Below are positions 1 to 5,667 of a stretch of DNA of 5,667 bases, one piece after another; positions within the stretch are counted from its first letter, which is position 1, and every line of letters begins with the position of its first letter. The notes below the pieces were generated by a model. It had not been told where the DNA came from, ran no database searches, and worked only from the letters and a program-made list of their open reading frames with translations. This DNA is from Pseudomonadota bacterium (GTDB lineage Bacteria; Pseudomonadota; Alphaproteobacteria; Rickettsiales; Rickettsiaceae), in assembly GCA_021804505.1 (NCBI GenBank), contig JAJZHL010000070.1, positions 1-5,667 on the forward strand. Direction: 5' to 3'. A program made the position numbers and the translations under genes.

Positions 1-1
1 G

Positions 2-1276
2 GGCGAAGAAAAAATGAAAGACCTAGCACTAGAAGTTCACTTATCCAGAGAAGAAGGGACGCGGGAAACACAAATGGCAAATCGTATGAAAGAAGCAAAG
101 GCTTTAACCCACTTATTGCGTGCGACTCCCAAGTATCATGAAGTTATTGAATTGCAGCAAAAGGTAGTAATGGATAAATTGGCTTCTTCAGTACATTTTC
201 AAGATTTGGCCCTTAGTCTTGCTAGTTTATTGCAATATTACTACGTTAGCAGTCAATCACAAGCAGGTTTAGATTATTTAGCAGAAATTACTACCTCTTA
301 TCCAAGGCTTCGAGCAGATCATGATTGTCTAGAATTAAAATACTTTATTTTTGTCCTGTATTCTGATGTGAAGAATGTTTCAGAAGCAAAGAAGATGTTA
401 GGCAACATAAACCGAGAGGGATATAAAGACCATCCACTCGTATTCAAGGCTAATTTGTTTCATGTTTATGGCGCCTTAGAGAATTGTTTAGTGACAAAGA
501 ATTTTAAAGAAGCAAGAGCTCACTTAGAAGCTATCAATCAAGTTGATGTAAAACAAGCTGAAGCACTAATGCTCCTAATTAGCAAAATGGAAGCAGCCTC
601 GGCTTTACCTCAGGAAAATGAAATAATGGAGTATGTTGAAGAAGATATTAACACACAATGGTTACCATATGATCCAAAATCATTCCATGATTATTGCCAA
701 GCAAAAAAAGCTTCGTTAGTAAAACAAGCTGGTAGAAATATAGAAGACAACGTACCAAACAGTTGGGTAATAAACTCAAAAACTTATTTACAAGCAAATT
801 TACAAGTTGTTGATGAGGAAGGAAACGTTTTTGGTGTAATTGATAATGAGCTCAAAGCGGGACTTGATAAAGCACTTCTTAATTCGTTTATAACTGCATT
901 AGGAAAAGGCATGGTAAGTAGAGCAGAAGGCCAAAATGGAGTAAAATGCATAAGTAAAAAATTATATGAACTGAAAATAGATTCGGATACTCGTCTTTAT
1001 ACAACTCAAATTTTTGAAAATAAAGAAGGGAAGCACCTGATAATATTTGATCAACAGGGTAATCATGAAGTAGTAAAAAACAAAGTACAAGGGACTAAAA
1101 AACTCACTAAAACACTTGTAACTAATGCTACTCAGGTCGAAATAGAAAGCACAAATAGCACAGAATTAGAGTTAGAAGGTAGTGAAAATTGGTTTGATGA
1201 ATATGTAGGTAGTAAGGAAGAAAAAAATGAAGGAGTAACACAGTTAGGTGATCTCATACCTGAAGATTATGATTAA
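2..1276 (+). CDS. TPR-like helical protein with RelE/ParE-like C-terminal segment, possibly 5'-partial
   Basis: I do not recognise this as a named gene. The first Met codon is at 14, but the frame is open to the window edge (Gly-Glu-Glu-Lys before Met) and no good Shine-Dalgarno precedes it, so the start may lie upstream; further in-frame ATGs occur at 74 and 86. Numbering is from the Met at 14 (420 residues). Residues about 25-190 are helical, with TPR-like hairpins near 68-97, 105-141 and 146-177 (for example 'KNFKEARAHLEAI'). Residues about 285-352 become strand-rich and include 'KKLYELKIDSDTRLYTT' and 'HLIIFDQQGNH', which resemble the central strands, conserved Arg and final strand of RelE/ParE-type toxins. 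No antitoxin gene is adjacent. The last 50 residues are strongly acidic and end in a TAA stop. No signal peptide or membrane segment is visible. The TPR call is moderate and the toxin-fold call weak. Confidence 0.8.
   Translation, partial: GEEKMKDLALEVHLSREEGTRETQMANRMKEAKALTHLLRATPKYHEVIELQQKVVMDKLASSVHFQDLALSLASLLQYYYVSSQSQAGLDYLAEITTSYPRLRADHDCLELKYFIFVLYSDVKNVSEAKKMLGNINREGYKDHPLVFKANLFHVYGALENCLVTKNFKEARAHLEAINQVDVKQAEALMLLISKMEAASALPQENEIMEYVEEDINTQWLPYDPKSFHDYCQAKKASLVKQAGRNIEDNVPNSWVINSKTYLQANLQVVDEEGNVFGVIDNELKAGLDKALLNSFITALGKGMVSRAEGQNGVKCISKKLYELKIDSDTRLYTTQIFENKEGKHLIIFDQQGNHEVVKNKVQGTKKLTKTLVTNATQVEIESTNSTELELEGSENWFDEYVGSKEEKNEGVTQLGDLIPEDYD
857..1069 (+). other. RelE/ParE-like domain segment within the first gene
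   Basis: Residues about 282-352 read as helix, helix, a basic Lys pair, then strands: 'LYELKI', 'RLYTTQIF' and 'HLIIFDQQGN'. Known RelE/ParE toxins have an 'L-x-x-L-R-I-G-D-Y-R-V-I-Y' strand pair followed by a hydrophobic strand ending near a His/Arg. Here the matching positions are Leu317-Tyr318-Glu319-Leu320, Arg327, Tyr329 and His351. This is a resemblance by eye. RelE-family activity (ribosome-dependent mRNA cleavage) or ParE-family activity (gyrase poisoning) cannot be inferred, and the domain may instead target a host molecule. Confidence 0.35.
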
Positions 1277-1317
1277 AGTAAGTAGCATAAAATATTACAA
1301 ACTTAATGTGTTTCTAG

Positions 1318-1446
1318 TACCTCCACAAATCGGATTGTTGTGATTACAATAAAAATTGGCCTCCATTTCAAGTTTTGTGTGATAAATGTACAAAGAGGTT
1401 TAACACTTTTAGTAAAATTATAGTACCACCTAAACAACATAAATAA
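1318..1446 (+). pseudogene. possible relic of an AN1-type zinc finger, 42 codons, no start codon
   Basis: A stop-to-stop stretch of 42 codons (TAG at 1315, TAA at 1444) lacks any ATG. Its translation includes 'SDCC' and then 'NWPPFQVLCDKCTKRFNTF', and it ends 'VPPKQHK'. AN1 zinc fingers follow C-x2-C-x(9-12)-C-x(1-2)-C-x4-C-x2-H-x5-H-x-C, often with 'LPF' before the middle Cys pair. Here Cys8, Cys21 and Cys24 are spaced correctly and 'PPFQ' sits at the usual place. The first Cys would be Ser5, the next Cys and His would be Asn29 and Ser32, and His41 lies later than expected. If real, this is a decayed tail of a lost protein. Chance similarity in a short reading frame is a serious alternative. 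Confidence 0.2.
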
Positions 1447-1587
1447 CTGGTATCACCGACCCTAGATTTTTTTGAAGGTTAGTTGGATAGTACCCTTAGA
1501 AAGTTGAATTATCAAACCTTAAAACTCAGGTAGTAGTTTAACAGTAAGTCACTAAGTTAAAAGAATTGAATTTTTGTTATAAAATAT

Positions 1588-1591
1588 GGAG
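1588..1591 (+). promoter_or_regulatory. Shine-Dalgarno site of the large gene
   Basis: GGAG lies seven bases before the ATG at 1599, a standard spacing. It supports this start over later in-frame Met codons such as residue 36 (1704), which has nothing comparable upstream and would cut off the first ankyrin-like unit. Confidence 0.7.
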
Positions 1592-1598
1592 ATTTGTT

Positions 1599-4500
1599 AT
1601 GAAACCGTTAGGATTTGTAGGGCCAACACCTACATTATTTGAACAGTTAATTAGTGCTATTAAAGGCCATAAAGAAGATGAGGCTATACAATTAGTTAAC
1701 AAAATGCCTTTATCAGACCTAGAACAAACCAATGGAGATGGAGACACAGCATTAATAGCTGCTGCTTATTATAAGCTTGACAAACTCTGTGAGCTGTTGA
1801 TTTCAAAGATGTCTACGCTAGCCCTTAATAAGGTTAGTCACGACGGTAATACAGCCTTAACTATGTGTATTAAACATATGAAAAAAGGATCCGTTATAAG
1901 AATATGCGAACTATTACTTCCCAAAATGACTCTACAATCCATCAATGTTGTCACTAAGAGTAGCAAAAACACAGCGATAACTTTTGCACAACAAAAAGAA
2001 AGCTATGAGGAGGTGATTAGAATGATTCAATTTTACCAACTGATTAAATTAATAGAAGCACGCCACATAAATCAAGCTAAGGAATTAATTACACAGATGG
2101 ACCAAGAAGCATTAAGTAAAACTGATAGTACTGGTCAGACTGCACTGCATCTAGCTGCGAATAATGGTAATGAGGAAATAACAAAAGCACTAGTACACAA
2201 GATGAGTTCTGAAACTATCAACGCTAAGACCAGTAATAATTGGACTGCATTACATCTTGCTGTTTGGCAAGGCTTTGAAAAGGTAGCGCATGTGTTAATA
2301 AATATTATGAGTGATGATTCTATCAATACTCTTACCAGAGAGGGGCAAACGGCACTACATTTTGCTATAACAAAGAATGGTTTAGGAACAGTGGCTGAAA
2401 CATTAGTAGACAGAATGAGCCGGGAAGCTATTGGGGTTGTTAGCCAGTCTACTAGTAGGACAGCATTGCATTCTGCTGTGGAGAAAGGTTTAGAAAATCT
2501 AGCACGTAAATTAATAACCGTTATGAGCGATGAGGCTATTAATGCGACGACCCAAGATGGGAAAACAGCTCTTCATATTGTTGCTGAAAAAAGAATCCAT
2601 AATGAAGAATTAAGAAGAGATTTACTACATAAAACAAAATTAGTTTTTATTAAAGATATAATCAGCAAAGATTCTCAGTTTAAGCAATGGCTTGAAAATA
2701 CTTTGTTAACATATTATCAACAGCAAATAGACCAAGATCCTGAACGTGCTAACAACTATTTTACAAAAGGCAATGTTCACTACTATTTGGAGCAGAAAGC
2801 AAATGCAATTAAGTGTTATGAAAAAACACTCCAACTTGATGCCAGCTATAAAGAGAGGATTTGGAATAATATAGATGTTAATGAAAAGCAATTAGCAGAG
2901 GCATTACAAAGTAGTTTGCCTCGATTCTTAATTAATACAATAGCTTTTGTACCGGATAAGGATGATACAATGGCAGGCGATTCTTCAGATGAAGAATATG
3001 ATGACACATTTAAGTATTATCAAAATCGCTATGATTCTGAACAAGGCATTGGTTTTTATTATCCTTTTAGCCAAAATAAGAGTTTTCTTCCTTACAGAAC
3101 ATGTACAATTACACAAGGCACCCAAGGTAAAGGAAAGAACAAGCAACCTGTAATGGTGGAATCTCAAGAAGTAGGATCTTTCAGAGGAGAAGAAAAGCAG
3201 TTATCCCCAGAGAACACTAACACTCTACCTAGCAGAGTAGTAGGGCCACTTTTAAATAAGTTAGTAGAGCATGGGTATGGGGAAAGGGATAAAGATAAAT
3301 TAGCCGAGACGGTAAGCATTAGTATAGGATTAAATAGGCCTAAATCCCTAAGTACAAGAAAAAATAAAGCCCTACTAGATGAGCTACAGGCTAGCAATGA
3401 CCCTGTTCTGGCCGTAGACTGTGTAAAAACCGGTTTTTATTGGGAACATAATTGGTATAACCAGAATAACCAATCGGTACCTTATGCAGAAGTAAGAAAA
3501 TTTTATAAACAGTTAAAAAGATACGACAAACAATATGGTACACAAAAAGCTAAGGAATTTAGAGAAATAAATGAGCAAGGAACAGCGGTACCTTATCAAG
3601 CATTAAGAGAATACGTAAAAAGTCATCAAAAAACTCAAGCTTTAGTACAAAAATTTAGACAGAAAAGTCCTAATTCTGACATTTATTTTAGCTTTATAGA
3701 TAGCGATACAGTAGATTTTAATGGGATATATAGTGCGTATCTACGAATACATCAGGCTCATAAAATGCAGTATGGAAGTGGTCCTACTGTTATGTCTACA
3801 GGCTATGAATTTCGAGGGAATGGAGAGGATTATCCCTATCAAGCTGGAAGTCAGCTGGATAGAGCAATTAGAGTGGAAACTGCTAAATATATTCCTCTCG
3901 GGGTGTACTATCCCGAACCTAATTTTTGTGTATTTCTCCCTCCCACTCATATTGGGTGGTATACTTATACTCGAACATGGGACAGTTATAACTTAACTAC
4001 ATTAACTGAGAGCTTTATTAGTCAAGGAGATTCAGAACTAAAAAAGCAAGGCAATGCAGAATCAGTAGCTTTATTACGACAAGTTCAAAAGAGACAAGGA
4101 GCTACTTTTATTTTTAGTGATGATAATCCCCTAATAACAGAAATCCCTGCAAGGACAAAGCTTACTGAACATGGAAATCCAAGGGTTTTCTCACAGCAGT
4201 TTAAAAACAAAAGACTGCCTACACCGAGCGACATAAAAGCTATAAAATTTAATCAATCACATTTTGATGACCAGAATTGGGTAAATAATCTCTTTATTAA
4301 TATACCTAGCGGACAGGGAATAAATAAATCCTGGGTTAATGCTAAGGCACCTGTTAAAAATCTTCTTACCCTCAATCCCAGCTTAGATAACATAACTAAT
4401 TTATTTAACAACGTAAATTCAGATATGTTTCTTAGCATAGTTACTGCAGTCCAAGGTGTACGCGCAATAATAGAGAAGTTTGTCACCAGTGGCATCATTT

Positions 4501-5667
4501 CCTTTAATGTAACAGCTAATAAAAAAACTGTTATAAACGTAAGAGACGAAGATGTACTCCCAGTAGCTATAAAAACAGGCTCGCAATTGGTTACAGAACT
4601 AATAACAGAGAAGTCTAGCAAAAATTTAGGGTGGCAACAAAAGTTGGATGATGCCATAATAACAGCTCTAGGAATAGACTCAGCGGTTTATAGTTTGATC
4701 AAAACACTACACAGATCATCTCTTGAAACAAACAGTGGTGTATCAAACCAGGCCGATTCTAAAACAATACCTTCCGATTATAATCAAACTAATGATAATG
4801 CTTTGGATATTAAACCAAAATATATGCATATTGAGAATAAAGGTGGCGGAGATTGTGCAGTATTGGCGATTATAGATGCACTACAAAATATAGGTAATGA
4901 ACAAGTAGAAAATCTTTCTTCCAAAAATGATGAGCATGTCATGCTCGTCAGAAAAGGTATATGTGAAGCTACAAAATATTTTTTCTCCTTATATAAGTTA
5001 GCACTTGATTTATCCCAAAAAGAACACGAAAGTCAAGAGCAGTTTCAAGCAAGACTAAATAATAATGATATTTGGCTAGAGGTAAGGGATCATTATAAGA
5101 ATATATTTGGTCAAGACAACTTTAATACTTTTAAGAAAGTTATATCACTGTATTTAACTAATCCTTTATCAGATAAGGATACTAACGCAGAAACTAGGCA
5201 TAACTTAAGTAATTTAAAAGAAACTTTAAATCAGACTAATTCTTGGGAGGATATTCAAACAGAAACGATAAAAGAAATTTTTATAAAATATAAAACATTA
5301 GATGTCAATATTAAGGCAATAGTAGATGATCATAAATTAGATTCTAATATTTCGTCTGAAGATTATTATAATTATGTTGTACAACCAGGAATTTGGTTAA
5401 GCAATAGTGAAATGAGTGCATACCTATTGACTTTAGGGTTTGTTGTACAATCAAGAGAAGTATATCAAAGCGGTACTTATATTACTTATGCAAATACAGA
5501 TAAACAAATACTTTGTTTTTATAATAACGGTAAAGATAGCAATGCTGATCGAGGTGCGGGTACACATTGGGTTGCAGCAATAATACAGCAACAATTAAAA
5601 GGCACAGAGGAAGAAAAGCCAGAACAGAATATAGGTTGGGTAGATTCTTATTTCAGTAAGTATACTC
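1599..5667 (+). CDS. giant multidomain effector-like protein: ankyrin repeats, TPR, GT-A-like domain, OTU-like protease (3'-partial)
   Basis: The frame from the ATG at 1599 contains no stop through 1356 complete codons and leaves the window, so the C-terminus is unknown. Domains in order: ankyrin-type repeats (residues 27-331), one TPR-like hairpin (382-423), an acidic probably flexible linker (450-470, 'DSSDEEYDD'), a basic polar linker to about 545, a domain with a DSD motif at 701-703 resembling GT-A glycosyltransferases (about 600-850), a helical stretch (930-1040), a polar linker (1041-1070), and a papain-fold protease-like domain (about 1075-1356) with Cys1086 and His1323. No signal peptide or membrane segment is visible, which fits cytoplasmic synthesis and, if exported, delivery by a specialised secretion system. 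Ankyrin and OTU/Ulp1-type modules are common in effectors of intracellular bacteria. The host-directed role is inference. Codon use is uniform along the frame, with no sign of frameshift. Confidence 0.9.
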   Translation, partial: MKPLGFVGPTPTLFEQLISAIKGHKEDEAIQLVNKMPLSDLEQTNGDGDTALIAAAYYKLDKLCELLISKMSTLALNKVSHDGNTALTMCIKHMKKGSVIRICELLLPKMTLQSINVVTKSSKNTAITFAQQKESYEEVIRMIQFYQLIKLIEARHINQAKELITQMDQEALSKTDSTGQTALHLAANNGNEEITKALVHKMSSETINAKTSNNWTALHLAVWQGFEKVAHVLINIMSDDSINTLTREGQTALHFAITKNGLGTVAETLVDRMSREAIGVVSQSTSRTALHSAVEKGLENLARKLITVMSDEAINATTQDGKTALHIVAEKRIHNEELRRDLLHKTKLVFIKDIISKDSQFKQWLENTLLTYYQQQIDQDPERANNYFTKGNVHYYLEQKANAIKCYEKTLQLDASYKERIWNNIDVNEKQLAEALQSSLPRFLINTIAFVPDKDDTMAGDSSDEEYDDTFKYYQNRYDSEQGIGFYYPFSQNKSFLPYRTCTITQGTQGKGKNKQPVMVESQEVGSFRGEEKQLSPENTNTLPSRVVGPLLNKLVEHGYGERDKDKLAETVSISIGLNRPKSLSTRKNKALLDELQASNDPVLAVDCVKTGFYWEHNWYNQNNQSVPYAEVRKFYKQLKRYDKQYGTQKAKEFREINEQGTAVPYQALREYVKSHQKTQALVQKFRQKSPNSDIYFSFIDSDTVDFNGIYSAYLRIHQAHKMQYGSGPTVMSTGYEFRGNGEDYPYQAGSQLDRAIRVETAKYIPLGVYYPEPNFCVFLPPTHIGWYTYTRTWDSYNLTTLTESFISQGDSELKKQGNAESVALLRQVQKRQGATFIFSDDNPLITEIPARTKLTEHGNPRVFSQQFKNKRLPTPSDIKAIKFNQSHFDDQNWVNNLFINIPSGQGINKSWVNAKAPVKNLLTLNPSLDNITNLFNNVNSDMFLSIVTAVQGVRAIIEKFVTSGIISFNVTANKKTVINVRDEDVLPVAIKTGSQLVTELITEKSSKNLGWQQKLDDAIITALGIDSAVYSLIKTLHRSSLETNSGVSNQADSKTIPSDYNQTNDNALDIKPKYMHIENKGGGDCAVLAIIDALQNIGNEQVENLSSKNDEHVMLVRKGICEATKYFFSLYKLALDLSQKEHESQEQFQARLNNNDIWLEVRDHYKNIFGQDNFNTFKKVISLYLTNPLSDKDTNAETRHNLSNLKETLNQTNSWEDIQTETIKEIFIKYKTLDVNIKAIVDDHKLDSNISSEDYYNYVVQPGIWLSNSEMSAYLLTLGFVVQSREVYQSGTYITYANTDKQILCFYNNGKDSNADRGAGTHWVAAIIQQQLKGTEEEKPEQNIGWVDSYFSKYT
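1677..2591 (+). repeat. ankyrin-repeat array, about eight units with MSxxxIN signature
   Basis: The ankyrin hallmark T-A-L-H-x-A recurs with Thr at residues 50, 85, 125, 181, 216, 251, 288 and 323. The last five are good matches ('GQTALHLAA', 'WTALHLAVWQG', 'GQTALHFAI', 'RTALHSAVEKG', 'GKTALHIVAEK'); the first three lack the His. Spacing is 35-40 except 56 between 125 and 181, where half a unit seems inserted. Each unit ends in a shared motif led by Met at 36, 71, 110, 167, 202, 237, 273 and 309, for example 'KMSSETIN' and 'VMSDEAIN'. Ankyrin arrays bind proteins, so this is probably the partner-recognition part. Units have diverged at DNA level, so recent expansion is unlikely. Confidence 0.88.
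2742..2867 (+). other. single TPR-like hairpin
   Basis: Residues 382-423 read 'ERANNYFTKGNVHYYLEQ' followed by 'KANAIKCYEKTLQLDASY'. This has the TPR spacing of small and large residues (Gly391, Tyr395, Ala403, Tyr407, Leu411). The second helix 'AIKCYEKTLQLDASY' is a near-consensus TPR helix B. Only one clear copy is present, joining the ankyrin array to the acidic linker; single TPRs often cap or extend a helical repeat scaffold. Confidence 0.65.
3396..4148 (+). other. uncharacterised domain with DSD motif, GT-A glycosyltransferase-like
   Basis: Residues about 600-850 form the most conserved-looking middle part. A hydrophobic strand 'DIYFSFIDSD' ends in the acidic triplet Asp701-Ser702-Asp703, like the DxD motif that holds a metal-bound nucleotide sugar in GT-A enzymes. 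It is followed by 'FNGIYSAYLRI', 'TVMSTGYEF', 'SQLDRAIRVETAKYIPLG' and 'VYYPEPNFCVFLP', blocks that look strongly selected. Upstream lie 'KTGFYWEHNWY' and a repeated VPYxxxR motif. I have an impression of similar blocks in large proteins of intracellular bacteria but cannot name a family. Glycosyltransferase activity is inference from one motif and strand context; another metal-dependent transferase is possible. Confidence 0.45.
4821..5667 (+). other. OTU-like (papain-fold) cysteine protease domain, truncated by window end
   Basis: Residues 1075-1356. 'YMHIENKGGGDCAVLAIIDAL' style context places Cys1086 at the start of a hydrophobic helix, as in the OTU Cys-loop (consensus DGNC then hydrophobic). 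Near the end, 'PGIWLSNSEMSAYLLTLG' matches the OTU 'W-x-x-x-x-E-L-x-A-L-A-x-x-L-G' helix, 'ILCFYNN' the following strand, and 'THWVAAII' the catalytic His strand (His1323). The Cys-before-His order fits OTU enzymes, which remove ubiquitin. Two oddities: the Asp three residues before Cys is Gly1083, and about 150 helical residues separate the Cys helix from the Trp block. 'HWVAAII' plus 'GWVDSYF' also resembles the His and Asp-Ser parts of Ulp1-like CE-clan proteases, whose Cys would then lie beyond the window. Confidence 0.5.

Larger units (their letters stand above)
1277..1598. other. intergenic region, 322 bases
   Basis: All forward frames are interrupted and no complete small gene was found. 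It contains the AN1-like relic described separately, a T7 run at 1467-1473 without a strong stem before it (only GGT/ACC pairs across 'ATC'), three scattered copies of TAGTACC (1315, 1421, 1488), and the ribosome binding site of the next gene. A TATAAA at 1578-1583 sits too close to the start codon to be a convincing -10 box. No tRNA-like cloverleaf or clear riboswitch was seen. The length suggests the two genes are transcribed separately, but this is not shown. Confidence 0.6.

Noticed and set aside
1451..1473. Rho-independent terminator ending in the T7 run
   Set aside because: Only a three-pair GGT/ACC stem precedes it, followed by nine unpaired bases before the T run, which is too weak to call.
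1315..1494. Three copies of TAGTACC (1315, 1421, 1488) as operator repeats
   Set aside because: Unequal spacing (106 and 67 bases), no shared flanks and no symmetry; a short word in A+T-rich DNA can recur by chance.
1578..1583. TATAAA as a -10 promoter element
   Set aside because: Transcription would start near 1590, inside or after the GGAG ribosome binding site, and no TTGACA-like element lies 16-18 bases upstream.
2135..3397. Several 60-77 codon - strand frames and a 68-codon + strand frame (2947-3153)
   Set aside because: All overlap the continuous frame of the large gene in other phases, and their hydrophobic or Ser-rich translations are typical shadows of coding DNA.
3721..3996. 91-codon + strand frame and a 69-codon frame opposite it
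   Set aside because: Both are nested in the best-patterned part of the large protein (DSD domain), which is clearly the coding frame.
4253..4657. 134-codon open frame on the - strand
   Set aside because: It lies wholly opposite the large + strand gene, has no ribosome binding site that I could find, and its composition reads like a complementary shadow.
1..5667. CRISPR array, transposase or insertion-sequence ends, tRNA or rRNA gene
   Set aside because: No regularly spaced direct DNA repeats, no terminal inverted repeats, no transposase motif and no structural-RNA signature were found by eye.

Overview
The window is A+T-rich DNA. It carries one complete or 5'-cut gene (2-1276), a 322-base gap, and one very large gene that starts at 1599 and is still open at the last base (5667). 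Both lie on the + strand; no credible gene was found on the - strand. The gene content (long ankyrin-repeat array, TPR-like helices, a deubiquitinase-like cysteine protease, a glycosyltransferase-like segment, acidic C-terminus) is typical of host-directed proteins of obligate intracellular bacteria. A Rickettsiales-type alphaproteobacterium or an amoeba/arthropod symbiont such as the Amoebophilus/Cardinium group would fit. A clean Shine-Dalgarno sequence before the large gene mildly favours the former. No taxonomic marker is present, so this is inference.

Region 2-1276: a mostly helical protein of at least 420 residues with TPR-like hairpins in its first half, a compact segment resembling the RelE/ParE toxin fold at about residues 285-352, and an acidic tail. 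The frame is open to the window edge, so the real start may lie upstream.

Region 1277-1598: intergenic. It holds a 42-codon stop-to-stop stretch that reads like a decayed AN1-type zinc finger, and the ribosome binding site of the next gene. No convincing promoter or terminator was found.

Region 1599-5667: a continuous frame of 1356 codons with no stop. In order it holds about eight ankyrin-type repeats with an unusual shared 'M-S-x-x-x-I-N' signature (residues 27-331), a TPR-like hairpin (382-423), an acidic linker (450-470), an uncharacterised domain with a DSD motif that resembles a GT-A glycosyltransferase (about 600-850), a helical region (930-1040), and a papain-fold/OTU-like protease domain (about 1075-1356) with candidate catalytic Cys1086 and His1323. 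The C-terminus is outside the window.

The two genes look like a small effector/toxin neighbourhood. A joint function is not shown by the sequence. The large protein could bind host proteins through its repeats, modify them through the glycosyltransferase-like part, and cut ubiquitin or a ubiquitin-like tag through the protease; this is a hypothesis.
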